Positions 32,370-43,924 of a stretch of DNA of 64,000 nt are shown here, piece by piece. Every line of letters starts with the position of its first letter. The stretch's first letter is position 1. The position numbers and the translations under genes are program-made. The DNA is taken from contig NZ_QEOL01000002.1 in NCBI RefSeq assembly GCF_003096715.1, positions 124,001 to 188,000 of the forward strand, in the 5' to 3' direction. The notes beneath the pieces were generated by a model that searched no databases, had not been told where the DNA came from, and saw only the letters and a program-made list of their open reading frames with translations. Source of the DNA: Paraburkholderia silvatlantica (GTDB taxonomy: Bacteria; Pseudomonadota; Gammaproteobacteria; Burkholderiales; Burkholderiaceae).

Positions 32370-32618
32370 ATGACATTCGTCGAACAGGAAATCGCGCACA
32401 TCGCGCGCGTGATGCCGCCGTCGCTGGCTGGCGATTTCGAGATGCCGGTGATGGGTGTCGCATACTGGCGCAAGCGTCTGCACGCGCTTCTGAAGCAAAA
32501 CCACCTGACTCACGTTCAGCTTTCGACGGTCGACACGCTGCTGCGCCAGCTCGACGGCTTCGAGGCGCTCGGCCGCTGGCTGCCGCGCCCGAAGCAGGCG
32601 TCGCGTCACGTGAAGTAG
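32370..32618 (+). CDS. Small hypothetical protein
   Basis: 82 residues, unrecognised. Begins MTFVEQEIAHIARVMPPSL and is mostly helical with no membrane segment or cysteine. GGGGAAAG upstream gives a plausible ribosome site and a strong terminator follows 27 nt after the stop, so it is a real transcription unit. Looks like a conserved Burkholderiaceae small protein, but no function can be read. Confidence 0.6.
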   Translation: MTFVEQEIAHIARVMPPSLAGDFEMPVMGVAYWRKRLHALLKQNHLTHVQLSTVDTLLRQLDGFEALGRWLPRPKQASRHVK

Positions 32619-32645
32619 TCCAGGCCAGTGGCCGCGCAGAAATGC

Positions 32646-32675
32646 AAAAAGCCCGATCGCAAGATCGGGCTTTTT
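32646..32675. terminator. Bidirectional intrinsic terminator
   Basis: Perfect stem AAAAAGCCCGATC / GATCGGGCTTTTT around loop GCAA. It serves the 82-codon gene on the plus strand and tRNA-Lys on the minus strand. Confidence 0.92.
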
Positions 32676-32687
32676 GGCTGAATTCGC

Positions 32688-32763
32688 TGGTGGGGCGTGA
32701 GTGACTCGAACACTCGACCTACGGATTAAGAGTCCGCTGCTCTACCAACTGAGCTAACGCCCC
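32688..32763 (-). tRNA. tRNA-Lys (anticodon CTT)
   Basis: 76 nt, CCA encoded. Acceptor arm GGGGCGT/ACGCCCC, D-arm TAGCTCAGTTGGTAGAGCA, anticodon loop CTCTTAA (CTT, reads AAG) and T-arm with GTTCGAGTC. Discriminator base A. Confidence 0.96.
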
Positions 32764-32776
32764 CAACAGAAGAAAG

Positions 32777-32805
32777 ATTATGCAGGACTTTTTGGGGCTT
32801 GGCAA
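32777..32805 (-). promoter_or_regulatory. Sigma-70 promoter of tRNA-Lys
   Basis: On the minus strand TTGCCA (-35, 32800-32805), a 17-nt spacer and CATAAT (-10, 32777-32782), 13 nt upstream of the tRNA. Confidence 0.65.
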
Positions 32806-33038
32806 GCCCATTCTGCAAATTTTCCAAAAATAGTTGACCGAGGCGGCGACGCAAACTTCGGTGGCGCAGGCCTTTGTGCCTTCACCGCGGGGGCCGTGCT
32901 GTCCCGGTATGATGTCGCCACTGCCTGGCGTCAAGCCAGGTTTCAAGCCAGTCGCTGTGCACCGCCTGTTCGCCGAAGCTGGCTGAGGGTGGTTGCAATC
33001 GGCAGGAATCGTCGCACGGCAATCCACAAAGGCAAACG

Positions 33039-33443
33039 ATGGACGACAACGCAATCGACGCGCTGCTGGAGCGCGTGCTGGCCCCATGGGTGCGCGCGCT
33101 CGGGATGAAGCCCGTCGAGGTCTCGGAAGACAGCGCCACCCTGCGCCTGCCGTTTTCCGGCGAGCTGCGGCATTCGGGCGGCGTGATCTGCGGCCAGGTG
33201 TTCATGGCGGCGGCGGATACGGCCATGATCGTCGCGATCACGGCGGCGCTCGGCGGCTTCAAGCCCATGACAACCGTTGCGCTGAACACCAACTTCATGC
33301 GCGCGGTGCGCAAGGGCGACGTGCTCGTGACGGCGCGCGTGCTGCGCATGGGCCGCAATCTGGTGTTCGGCGAAATAGAACTCTACGACGAAGACGGCCG
33401 GATGGCCGTTCACGCGACCTCGACTTACGCGCTGCTCGATTAA
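33039..33443 (+). CDS. PaaI-family hotdog thioesterase
   Basis: 134 residues, the length of a single hotdog domain. Motifs RHSGGVICGQVFMAAADTAM and TVALNTNFMRAVRKGDV place it in the PaaI/YbgC-like acyl-CoA thioesterase group, hydrolysing an acyl- or aryl-CoA. Substrate not predictable. A lipase-like gene follows after 48 nt and may be co-transcribed. Confidence 0.85.
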   Translation: MDDNAIDALLERVLAPWVRALGMKPVEVSEDSATLRLPFSGELRHSGGVICGQVFMAAADTAMIVAITAALGGFKPMTTVALNTNFMRAVRKGDVLVTARVLRMGRNLVFGEIELYDEDGRMAVHATSTYALLD

Positions 33444-33491
33444 GCTTGGCACTTCCGATCGTTTTCGGTCGCTTCGAAGGACGTAGAAGGC

Positions 33492-34370
33492 ATGTTCGAT
33501 CAGGTGGTTTTCGCCGGCGGCGGCAATCGCTGCTGGTGGCAGGCGGGGTTCTGGGACATCGTCCAGCCGGAGCTGCGCATTCGCCCCCGCGTCATCACGG
33601 GCATCTCGGCGGGCGCGGCCACCGCGTGCATGCTCTACACGCGCGACGCCGACTGGGTCATGCGCTATTACGAGGAGGCCCTGCGCCACAACAAGCGCAA
33701 TGCCTACTGGGGCAATCTGCTGCGCGGCGAGTCGGTGTTCCCGCATTACCGCATCTATCGCCAGGCGCTGCTCGACATCTACGGCGAGCCGTTCACGCAG
33801 CTTCAGGATGCCCCTGAGATCCGCATCGGCGTGTCGCATGTGCCGCGCTGGCTCGGCGCGCGCAGCGCCGTGGCGGCGGGTCTCATTGCGTACAACATCG
33901 AAAAGCACATCCGCAAGACGCTGCACCCCACGCTCGGGCGCAGGCTCGGGTTTCATCCGGAGTTCGTGACGGCGCAGGAGTGCGCGAGCGTCGAGGATCT
34001 GGCCGATCTCATCCTGCAGTCGTCATGCACGCCGCCGTTCACGCCCGTGCTGCGGCGCGACGGCCGTCCGGTGCTCGACGGCGGCATGGTCGACAATGTG
34101 CCGGTCGGCGCGCTCGACGACACGCCGGGCCGTGTGCTGGTGATGGTGACGCGGCTCTATCCGCGTCCGCAGATGTTCGTGGTGCGCCATCAGGCGGCGC
34201 AGGGCGCGCAGCAGCGCCTCTACGTGCAGCCGTCGGCCAGAGTGCCGATCTCGAGCTGGGACTACACGAGCCCGCAGCAGATGCAGCACGCCTACAACCT
34301 CGGCCGCGTGGACGGCGAGCGTTTCCTCGTACGTTTGCCCGAGGTCATGGAAGCCGCCGCTCGCGCCTGA
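33492..34370 (+). CDS. Patatin-like phospholipase
   Basis: 292 residues. Patatin hydrolase with oxyanion loop GGGNRCWW, nucleophile elbow GISAG (S39) and catalytic aspartate D196 in DGG, so the Ser-Asp dyad is intact. No signal peptide, so it is cytosolic. Residues 245-275 hold a polar insert. The natural lipid substrate is unknown. Confidence 0.88.
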   Translation: MFDQVVFAGGGNRCWWQAGFWDIVQPELRIRPRVITGISAGAATACMLYTRDADWVMRYYEEALRHNKRNAYWGNLLRGESVFPHYRIYRQALLDIYGEPFTQLQDAPEIRIGVSHVPRWLGARSAVAAGLIAYNIEKHIRKTLHPTLGRRLGFHPEFVTAQECASVEDLADLILQSSCTPPFTPVLRRDGRPVLDGGMVDNVPVGALDDTPGRVLVMVTRLYPRPQMFVVRHQAAQGAQQRLYVQPSARVPISSWDYTSPQQMQHAYNLGRVDGERFLVRLPEVMEAAARA

Positions 34371-34443
34371 GCTTACGCGGCCGCATCGAAATCGCACGCA
34401 AAGTCGCACGATGGGCGGCGCGCGCCGCCCCGTGCAGCCGCGC

Positions 34444-35457
34444 TTACTTGCGGCGGCCGCCCTGCAGCGCTTCGGGGTTGGCGACGCTCACGTGATCGCC
34501 CGAGTCGAACGCGAGGATGTTGCGGAACGCCGCGCCGAAGTACAGCTCGTAGCTCTCGCGCTCCACATAGCCGATGTGCGGCGTGCAGATCACGTTTTCC
34601 ATGCGCAGCAGGCTGTAGCCCTGCAGGATCGGCTCGCTCTCGTACACGTCGATCGCGACCATGCCCGGCCGGTTGTGCGCAAGCGCGCCGAGCAGCGCGT
34701 TTTCTTCCATCAGCTCCGCGCGGCTCGTGTTGACGAGCAGCGACGTGGGCTTCATGCGCAGCAGATCTTCCTGCTTGACGATCCCGCGCGTGTCGTCGTG
34801 CAGGCGCAGATGCAGCGAGAGCACGTCGCTCTCTTCGAAAATCGCCTCGCGGCTGGCGGCGGCTTCGTAGCCGTCGGCGCGCGCCGCTTCGAGCGAATGC
34901 TCGCGGCCCCACACCAGCACGCGCATGCCGAAGGCCTTGCCGTAGCCGGCCACGAGCCGGCCGATCTTGCCATAGCCCCAGATGCCGAGCGTCTGACCGC
35001 GCATCACCTGGCCGAGGCCGAAGTTGGGCGGCATAGCCGAGGTCTTGAGGCCCGACTGCTGCCACGCGCCCTGCTTGAGGTTGGCGACGTACTGCGGAAT
35101 GCGCCGCTGCGCTGCCATGATGAGCGCCCACGTGAGTTCGGCGGGCGCGACGGGCGAACCGGTGCCTTCGAGCACGGCGATGCCGCGTTCGGTGCAGGCC
35201 TCGATGTCGATGTGCGGACCGGCCTTGCCCGTCTGGCTGATCATGCGCAGATGCGGGAGCTTGTCGAGCAGTTGCGAGGTGATGCGGGTGCGTTCGCGAA
35301 TCAAAACAAGCGCGTCGACTTCGGCGAGGCGGCTGGCGAGCTGGCCGAGGCCGCGCACCGTGTTGTTGAAAACCTTGACCTCGTGGTCGGCGAGCAGTTG
35401 AAAGCAGTCGAGCTTGCGGACGGCGTCCTGGTAGTCGTCAAGGATGGCAATTTTCAT
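34444..35457 (-). CDS. D-2-hydroxyacid dehydrogenase family protein
   Basis: 337 residues. NAD-binding domain with GIWGYGKIGRLVAGYGKAFG, and a C-terminal catalytic patch ending TPHIGYVERESYE (catalytic His). N-terminus MKIAILDDYQDAVRKLDCF is typical of the group related to phosphoglycerate dehydrogenase. It reduces or oxidises a 2-hydroxy acid; which one cannot be told. It is convergent with the patatin gene. Confidence 0.87.
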   Translation of the reverse strand: MKIAILDDYQDAVRKLDCFQLLADHEVKVFNNTVRGLGQLASRLAEVDALVLIRERTRITSQLLDKLPHLRMISQTGKAGPHIDIEACTERGIAVLEGTGSPVAPAELTWALIMAAQRRIPQYVANLKQGAWQQSGLKTSAMPPNFGLGQVMRGQTLGIWGYGKIGRLVAGYGKAFGMRVLVWGREHSLEAARADGYEAAASREAIFEESDVLSLHLRLHDDTRGIVKQEDLLRMKPTSLLVNTSRAELMEENALLGALAHNRPGMVAIDVYESEPILQGYSLLRMENVICTPHIGYVERESYELYFGAAFRNILAFDSGDHVSVANPEALQGGRRK

Positions 35458-35884
35458 GGCGGCGGGTTGTTTTGCGTGTTTTGCATCGCGCCTTTCGTAG
35501 CGCGACTTCGGTGTTCATCTGGTGGTTATCCCACTATGCAGCGCCGGGAAGGCTGGTATGAATATGGGGAGCCTTCACGTCGCTTGCCGCGTGCGGCAGC
35601 AGGTATTGCAATTGCGCAAGCCCGAGGCTACGCACGCAGGTTTTCTGACGCGGTAATCAGCCGCGAATTTGCAATTTTTAACAGCTTGTCGGGCTCCGAT
35701 GCAAGCCGCTTTACAGACGGTTTCGAACCCCAGGCTGAAGGACCTTGACGACCTGCCCAACTGCGCGAACCGATTCCTGTGTTGATCTGCCGGGCGACAT
35801 TCGGTTTGCATGAGTTGCGCCTCTCGCATGCAGCGTCGAAAAGGGCGATTCCTTTTTTACAGCCCTAAAAATGGAGACAGCTCG
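35458..35884. other. Divergent promoter region of the dehydrogenase and pckG genes
   Basis: 427 nt with start codons pointing away on both sides. No gene or RNA is recognisable. Several short inverted repeats (for example TGCCGC/GCGGCA near 35588) are too weak to name. Confidence 0.35.
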
Positions 35885-37735
<1,851 letters not shown>

Positions 37736-37761
37736 GTATGTGATGTGAGCGCTCGCTAACT

Positions 37762-37787
37762 AAATGGCCGCCTGCGGGCGGCCATTT
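37762..37787 (+). terminator. Hairpin after pckG
   Basis: 11-bp stem AAATGGCCGCC (37762-37772) / GGCGGCCATTT (37777-37787), loop TGCG, with a poor T run (TTTCCATTT). Likely terminator of pckG. Confidence 0.6.
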
Positions 37788-38050
37788 CCATTTGCGGGGT
37801 CGAATGCATTGGTGCGGTGCAGAGGCCCGTCTGTTCGGCGGCTGAGCGGCTATTTCGCTGCAACGCGCAAAATTGTTTCTTTTGAGGTAACAATCGGACC
37901 TCCGTTAATGCATTTTGGGGTGCAGTCGAAGAATTCGTAAAGAAAATAAGGGCTTCGGAGGCAACTTCTGCACGATTTCTGCTGTCGTAGGAGAATTCGC
38001 GGTTTCCTCCGCTGATTAACAGCGGGGTAGTAACAGGCAGGAGTTGTCTC

Positions 38051-39160
38051 ATGGATCATTTGCAGTCGATGCGAGTATTCGTCAAAGTGGCCGACCTCGG
38101 CAGTTTCGCCCGGGCCGCTTCTGCGATGGATATCTCCAACGCGGTTGCGACGCGGCATGTTGCCGACCTCGAAGGTCGGCTCGGCACGCGTTTGCTTAAC
38201 CGCACGACCCGCAGTCTCTCCCTGACCGAATCGGGTCAGGTCTATCTCGAGCGCGCCCGCCAGATTCTCGATGAACTCGAGGATGTCGAACAGATGGTCG
38301 TCGCGCGCAATCACGAGCCCGTCGGCACGCTGCGCATCGTCGCGCCGGTCGTGTTCGGGCTCCACAATCTCGCTCCGGTGCTGCAGACGTATACGCAGCG
38401 CTATCCGCAGGTCATTCCCGACGTCACGCTGGTGGACCGTCAGGTCGATCTCGTCGAAGAGGGCTTCGATCTGGGCGTCGTGACGGCGCGCCAGATGCGC
38501 AGCGCCAGCATCGTCACGCGCCGCCTCACCACGGGCTGCATGACCGTGTGCGCGACCCCGGCGTACCTCGAAAAGCACGGCACGCCCACGCGCCCCGAGC
38601 ACCTCATGGAGCATCCGAGCCTCTCGCTGCCCTCCGAGTACTGGGGCGACGAGCGCGTTTTCACGGGGCCGGACGGCGAAGTCCGCGTGCGCCCGACCAA
38701 CGTGATCGTGGCGAACAACACCGAGATGCTGCGCCAGTTCGCGCTGCTCGGCATGGGCATCGCGATTCTGCCGAGCTACCTGATCGGCCGCGACATGACG
38801 CGCGGGCGCCTCGTGCGGCTGCTTGGCGACTATCGTCTGCCGCAGGTGGAGATCAACGTCGCCTATCCGAGCCGCCGTCACCTGCCGGCCAAGGTGCGCA
38901 CGTTTATCGACCATCTCGTCGAGCACTTCAGCCAGACGCCCAACAGCCAGCTCGGCGAGCAGTGGGTCAAGGACGGCCTCGCGCGCCCGGCGGTTGCGGC
39001 GCGCAACGGCGTTGCGAGCGACGACTACGATGGCGCGCAGCCTGCGCCGGGCGGGAGCCTGCACGACGGCGAGCGCAACGGCATGGACGGCGAGCGCGCA
39101 CCGAAGGCCGCGCGCGCTTCGGCGGCGCGTACCCGGACTTCGGCGATTTCGCCGCTATAA
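38051..39160 (+). CDS. LysR-family transcriptional regulator
   Basis: 369 residues. N-terminal winged helix (MRVFVKVADLGSFARAASAMDIS ... RLGTRLLNRTTRSLSLTESG) and a LysR effector domain. The usual length is about 300; the last 60 or so residues are a polar, Gly/Ala/Arg-rich low-complexity tail. AGGAG lies 7 nt before the ATG. The target is unknown. It follows pckG on the same strand but no link is shown; the 315-nt gap between them holds only the pckG hairpin and an unresolved promoter. Confidence 0.9.
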   Translation: MDHLQSMRVFVKVADLGSFARAASAMDISNAVATRHVADLEGRLGTRLLNRTTRSLSLTESGQVYLERARQILDELEDVEQMVVARNHEPVGTLRIVAPVVFGLHNLAPVLQTYTQRYPQVIPDVTLVDRQVDLVEEGFDLGVVTARQMRSASIVTRRLTTGCMTVCATPAYLEKHGTPTRPEHLMEHPSLSLPSEYWGDERVFTGPDGEVRVRPTNVIVANNTEMLRQFALLGMGIAILPSYLIGRDMTRGRLVRLLGDYRLPQVEINVAYPSRRHLPAKVRTFIDHLVEHFSQTPNSQLGEQWVKDGLARPAVAARNGVASDDYDGAQPAPGGSLHDGERNGMDGERAPKAARASAARTRTSAISPL

Positions 39161-39188
39161 CTCCGGTATCCCCGTTCATCGGTCGATA

Positions 39189-39224
39189 AAAAAGGCGCAG
39201 CTTCGTGAGAAGCTGCGCCTTTTT
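39189..39224. terminator. Bidirectional terminator between lysR-type gene and topB
   Basis: Perfect stem AAAAAGGCGCAGCTTC / GAAGCTGCGCCTTTTT with loop GTGA, serving the regulator on the plus strand and topB on the minus strand. Confidence 0.92.
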
Positions 39225-39268
39225 ACCTTACTGTGCCTGGGGCCGGTGACGGTCCGTGCAAAGCCCGC

Positions 39269-41926
39269 TTAAGACCCTGTCTTACGCGCCGGCGTCTTGC
39301 GGGCGGCGGTCTTGCGCGCCGGTGCGGCTTTGGCGGTCGCCGTCTTGCGCGCTGGCTTCGTCTTGCCTTCTGCAGCCGAATCCGCCGCGTCGTTCGCGGC
39401 ATCGACCGTAGCCTCGGCCGCTGCGGCCGACTTCTTCGCGACCGCTCTGGCCGCCGTCTTCGCGCTCGGCTCCTTCTTCTCGAACTCGAAGCCGATCTTG
39501 CCGTCCGGCTGCTTGACGAGGAAAGCCTTGAAGTTGCGGCCCGTACGCGAAGACTTGAAGTTGGTCAGCAAGTCCGTGCGGCCTTCGGCCAGCAGTTTGG
39601 CCATCTGGTCGCGCGCGATCTCCTGCTGCAGGATCACCTTGCCCGAACGGAAGTCGCAGGTCTTCGGATTCGCGACCGAGTGCTCGCACACGTAGCTCAT
39701 GCCGTGCTCGTACACGCGTGCCTTGCACTTCGGGCACGCGCCCACCGGTTCCTGCTGCGAGAAGTCGGGCGCTTCACCGTCTTCGGCGCCGGAGTCCTGG
39801 CCAAAATCGAACTCGAGCTTGTAGTTCTTGATTTCGTCGTCGAACGAGAGCTTGAGGATGGCCGAGAACGGCCGGCCCATCTTGCTGCGGAAGCCCGAGA
39901 GCGGGCCGATCGTCTTGTTCTGCAGCAGTTCTTCCACTTCGGGGATTTCGAACTGGCGGCCGCCCGGGATCTTCGAGATCGAGAACTCGCACTTCGTGCA
40001 TGCGAAGCGGCGGTAGTTTTCCTTCACCTGGCCGCCGCAATTCGGACACGGCGTTTGAAGCGTCGCGTAGTCGCCGGGGATCGTGTCCGAGTCGTATTCC
40101 TTCGCGCGCTTCACGATGGTCTGCGTCATGCGGGCGATTTCCTGCATGAACGCGTCGCGCGGGAGTTTGCCGCGCTCCATCTGCGAAAGCTTGTACTCCC
40201 ATTCGCCGGTGAGTTCCGGCGCGGTGAGTTCTTCCACACCGAGACCGCGCAACAGCGTCATGAGCTGGAACGCCTTGGCCGTCGGGATCAGTTCGCGGCC
40301 TTCGCGCACGAGATACTTTTCGCCGAGCAGACCTTCGATGATCGCCGCACGCGTGGCCGGCGTGCCAAGGCCCTTGGCGGCCATGGCCTCGCGCAGTTCT
40401 TCGTCGTCCACGAGCTTGCCCGCGCCTTCCATGGCCGAGAGCAGCGTCGCTTCGTTGTAGCGCGCGGGCGGCCTGGTCACGAGCTGGTGCGCCGCGATCT
40501 TGTCGGTCTTGACCTTCTCGTCCTTCTTCACCGGCACGAGGTTGGCGTCGTCGCCGCCCGCGTCGCGGCCATAGACCTGCAGCCAGCCCGGCTCGACCAG
40601 CACCTTGCCTTCGGTCTTGAAGTGATGGCCGGCGACTTCGGTGATACGCGTGGTGACGCGATATTCCGCCGCCGGGAAGAACACGGCGAGGAAGCGCTTG
40701 ACGACGAGGTCGTACAGCTTCTGCTCGGGCTCCGAGAGCGACTTCGGCGCCTGCAGCGTGGGGATGATGGCGAAGTGGTCGCTGATCTTCGAGTTGTCGA
40801 AAATGCGCTTGTTCGGCTTCACCCAGCCCTTGTCGAGCACCTGCTTCGCGTGCGGCAGGTAGTTGTTGCTCTCCTTGAGCATCTCGAGCGTCTCTTTCAC
40901 CGTGCCCATGTAATCCTCGGGCAGCGCGCGCGAATCGGTACGCGGGTAGGTGAGCACCTTGTGCTTTTCGTACAGCGCCTGGGCGAGGCCGAGCGTGTTC
41001 TTGGCCGAAAAGCCGAAGCGGCCGTTGGCTTCGCGCTGCAGACTCGTCAGGTCGAAGAGCGCGGGCGAGAGCTGGGTGGACGGCTTCGATTCTTCGGTGA
41101 CCGTGCCTTCGCGGCCATGGCAGGCCGCGACGATGGTCTCGGCGGCCGGCAGGCTCCAGAGGCGCGAATCGCGCTTTTCCGGATCGAACTCGTCCTTCTT
41201 GAATTTCGGGTCAAACCAGCGGCCTTCATAGAAGCCGCTCGCGCAGACGAACTCCGCACGCACTTCCCAATAATCGCGTGGAATGAAACGGCGGATTTTC
41301 TCTTCGCGTTCGACGACGATCGACAAGGTCGGCGTCTGAACGCGGCCAACCGTCGTGAGGAAGAAGCCGCCGCCCTTGCTGTTGAAGGCGGTCATCGCGC
41401 GCGTGCCGTTGATGCCGACAAGCCAGTCGGCTTCCGAGCGGCAGCGGGCCGCGTCGGCGAGCGGCTGCATGTCGTGGTCGCTGCGCAGGTTCGCGAAGCC
41501 GTCGCGGATCGCCTGCGGCGTCATCGACTGGAGCCACAGGCGCTGGACCGGCTGCTTCGCCTTCGCGTGCTGCGCGATCAGGCGGAAGATCAGTTCGCCC
41601 TCGCGCCCCGCGTCGCAGGCGTTGATGAGTTGCGTGACGTCCTTGCGCTTCATCAGCTTGTTGAGCACCTTGAGCCGCGATTCGCTCTTGGCGATCGGGT
41701 TCAGGTCGAAGTGCGGCGGGATCACGGGCAGATGAGCGAAGCTCCATTTGCCGCGCTTGACCTCGTATTCTTCCGGCGCTGCGATTTCCAGCAGATGGCC
41801 GACCGCCGACGAGAGCACGTAGTCGTCGCTCTCGTAGTACTCGTCATGCTTGGTAAAACCGCCCAGCGCGCGCGCGATGTCGTTCGCGACGGATGGCTTC
41901 TCGGCGATGATCAGAGCTTTGGACAT
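39269..41926 (-). CDS. topB: DNA topoisomerase III
   Basis: 885 residues. Type IA topoisomerase that passes single strands and resolves linked DNA. Toprim start KALIIAEKPSVANDIA, acidic site DAGREGELIFR, catalytic tyrosine Y327 in YPRTDS. Two C-terminal zinc fingers (CPNCGGQVKENYRRFACTKC; CPKCKARVYEHGM) and then a Lys/Ala-rich tail with repeats of the KTAARKTPARK type, as in histone-H1-like proteins. Longer than E. coli TopB (about 650) because of the fingers and tail. Confidence 0.96.
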   Translation of the reverse strand: MSKALIIAEKPSVANDIARALGGFTKHDEYYESDDYVLSSAVGHLLEIAAPEEYEVKRGKWSFAHLPVIPPHFDLNPIAKSESRLKVLNKLMKRKDVTQLINACDAGREGELIFRLIAQHAKAKQPVQRLWLQSMTPQAIRDGFANLRSDHDMQPLADAARCRSEADWLVGINGTRAMTAFNSKGGGFFLTTVGRVQTPTLSIVVEREEKIRRFIPRDYWEVRAEFVCASGFYEGRWFDPKFKKDEFDPEKRDSRLWSLPAAETIVAACHGREGTVTEESKPSTQLSPALFDLTSLQREANGRFGFSAKNTLGLAQALYEKHKVLTYPRTDSRALPEDYMGTVKETLEMLKESNNYLPHAKQVLDKGWVKPNKRIFDNSKISDHFAIIPTLQAPKSLSEPEQKLYDLVVKRFLAVFFPAAEYRVTTRITEVAGHHFKTEGKVLVEPGWLQVYGRDAGGDDANLVPVKKDEKVKTDKIAAHQLVTRPPARYNEATLLSAMEGAGKLVDDEELREAMAAKGLGTPATRAAIIEGLLGEKYLVREGRELIPTAKAFQLMTLLRGLGVEELTAPELTGEWEYKLSQMERGKLPRDAFMQEIARMTQTIVKRAKEYDSDTIPGDYATLQTPCPNCGGQVKENYRRFACTKCEFSISKIPGGRQFEIPEVEELLQNKTIGPLSGFRSKMGRPFSAILKLSFDDEIKNYKLEFDFGQDSGAEDGEAPDFSQQEPVGACPKCKARVYEHGMSYVCEHSVANPKTCDFRSGKVILQQEIARDQMAKLLAEGRTDLLTNFKSSRTGRNFKAFLVKQPDGKIGFEFEKKEPSAKTAARAVAKKSAAAAEATVDAANDAADSAAEGKTKPARKTATAKAAPARKTAARKTPARKTGS

Positions 41927-42183
41927 GACTGGTTGCTTGTGGGTGTATCCGGTTGGCGCCCCGGGGCCGATGCCGCCTGAATGGGCGCTTGGGCGCGATG
42001 CCCGGCGTTGCTGCCCCGCTCGGGGGGCCGTTCTCGACCGCTTTATAGCACATGGCGCGTCGGCGTCGATTTTTGCGTCATCTCATGACGACACCCGCGC
42101 AAGCGCCAGGGCGCCCAATCATAAGGGCGCGCCAGGCCGCGCGGCAAGCGGTATGCCTGATCGGGGTCAGATGCAGGTTGTGC

Positions 42184-42561
42184 TCAGACCGCGCTGAGGG
42201 CGGGGCGCAGCTTGGGCGCGTCGGACACACCCGGTAGCGCGGTGAGGTCCGAGAGCATGCGTTCGACCACGGCGGCGTGCGGCAGGACCGTGCCGAAAAA
42301 GCGCGTGGCGTGACCGTCTTCGATCAGGATGGTCGGGAAGTTCTCGACATCGAGGTCGTCGAAGCGGTCGGCATGGGTTTCGATGTCGATGTACGCGAAG
42401 CAGACGTCGGGATGCGCCTCGGCGATGCGGTCGAACGTGGCACGGTAGTCGCGGCACGTCCCGCACCACTGCGCGCACAGGCACGCGACGAACAGCGTGT
42501 CCTGATTGCTGACGCGCTCGGCGATCTGGTCGGCGTCGGTGTCGAGGTCTAGCGCGGGCAT
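42184..42561 (-). CDS. Thioredoxin-fold protein
   Basis: 125 residues from MPALDLDTDADQIAERV with AGGAA upstream. Active-site pair CGTC (C33, C36) in QWCGTCRDYR and a cis-Pro strand NFPTILI. Probably a cytosolic disulfide reductase; it is not the main thioredoxin, whose site is CGPC. It follows dprA on the same strand. Confidence 0.9.
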   Translation of the reverse strand: MPALDLDTDADQIAERVSNQDTLFVACLCAQWCGTCRDYRATFDRIAEAHPDVCFAYIDIETHADRFDDLDVENFPTILIEDGHATRFFGTVLPHAAVVERMLSDLTALPGVSDAPKLRPALSAV

Positions 42562-42655
42562 GGTGGTTCCTTGCGTTCTCTTATATATAGAGCGGGGTAT
42601 TTGGCGCGAATGTATCACGGCGGGGCACGGGCGGTGATGCCCCCAATGCGCGGCA

Positions 42656-43924
42656 TCAGCCGCGCGATGCCCGCACGAACCAGCCGCCGGGCAGGGCGTC
42701 GAGGTGTCCCGCGAGTTCGAGTTGCAGCAGTGTGCCTTGCAGCACCGCTTCGGCCATGTCGGTGCGCTGCGCGAGAATTTCAACCGTGGCCGGCGCGTGA
42801 CCGAGCGCTTCGAGCAGGCGCAGGGCTTCGGCGCCAAGGCTGGCGGGCGATTTTCGTGCTTCGGCGCGAAGCACGGGCGGCGGCTCGGGGCGCTGGAATT
42901 CGAGCGCCAGTTGGGGCGTTTCGTTTGTGTCGCCGTGCTGCATGCGATCGAAGGGAACCGGGATCTTCTGGCTTTGGCGGCGCCTTTCCCGCGGCGACGC
43001 GCTCGCGCGCCCGGTACCCCGGGGCGGCTCGACATTGAGCGCGTCGAGCACCTCTTCGGGCGATTCGACCAGCTGCGCCCCTTGCTTGATGAGCCCATGG
43101 CAGCCGCGCGTGAGCGGCGCGTGAATCGAGCCGGGCAGCGCGAACACGTCGCGTCCCATTTCGTTGGCGAGCCTCGCCGTGATGAGCGAGCCGGATCGTT
43201 GCGCGGCCTCGACCACCACCACGCCTTCGACGAGCGCGGCAATCACGCGGTTGCGCTGCGGAAAATTCGCGGAGCGCGCCGGGGTGCCGAGCGGCCATTC
43301 GGAGACGAGGGCGCCGTGCACGGCGATCTCCATGGCGAGCGGACGATGGGCCGGGGGATAGACGAGATCCGCGCCGGTGCCGATCACGGCGACGGTGCCG
43401 CCACGCTCGTGGAGCGCGCCTCGATGCGCGGCGCCGTCCACGCCGAGCGCGAGCCCCGAGACGACGGTGAGACCCGACGCGGCGAGTGTGCGCGCGAAGC
43501 GCGCTGCGTCCTCGACGGCCTGGGGCGTGGCGTTGCGGCTGCCCACGACGGCTACCGCGCGTGCGTGGAGCAGTTCGAGCCGGCCCTTTGCGTAGAGCAG
43601 CGGCGGTGGGTCGGGCATGTCGAGCAGGCGGGCCGGATAGGCCGGATCGGCCAGCGTGATGAGCGCGGTGCCGGGTGCCGCCCGCCATGCCTGCAGGGCT
43701 TCGAGTTGTGCCGTGAAGTCCGGCCGGGGCTCGGCCAGGGCGGCGTGTGCGGCTTGCGCACCCGCCACCGCGGCGAGGGCAGCGAACGGCTGGGACAGCA
43801 CGTTTTGAGGCAGGCCGAACGCGCCGAGCAGCGCCCGCAGCGCAGCGGGCCTCAAGCCGCGCGCAAGGGCGAGGCGCAGCCAGGCGGCCAGTTCATCAGC
43901 AGACATCGGCAAGGTCGCCGGCAT
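42656..43924 (-). CDS. dprA: DNA processing protein DprA
   Basis: 422 residues from MPATLPMSADELAAWL; an ATG 33 nt upstream is less well placed. DprA binds incoming single-stranded DNA in transformation and loads RecA. It has an N-terminal helical domain, the extended Rossmann fold with VVGSRNATP, SGLALGVDGAAH and NFPQRNRVIAAL, and a C-terminal winged helix (LRLLEALGHAPATVEILAQ). Its presence fits a potential for natural competence but does not prove it. Confidence 0.94.
   Translation of the reverse strand: MPATLPMSADELAAWLRLALARGLRPAALRALLGAFGLPQNVLSQPFAALAAVAGAQAAHAALAEPRPDFTAQLEALQAWRAAPGTALITLADPAYPARLLDMPDPPPLLYAKGRLELLHARAVAVVGSRNATPQAVEDAARFARTLAASGLTVVSGLALGVDGAAHRGALHERGGTVAVIGTGADLVYPPAHRPLAMEIAVHGALVSEWPLGTPARSANFPQRNRVIAALVEGVVVVEAAQRSGSLITARLANEMGRDVFALPGSIHAPLTRGCHGLIKQGAQLVESPEEVLDALNVEPPRGTGRASASPRERRRQSQKIPVPFDRMQHGDTNETPQLALEFQRPEPPPVLRAEARKSPASLGAEALRLLEALGHAPATVEILAQRTDMAEAVLQGTLLQLELAGHLDALPGGWFVRASRG

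Noticed and set aside
39233..41980. 915-codon plus-strand frame antisense to topB
   Set aside because: Shadow of topB, composition typical of reversed codons.
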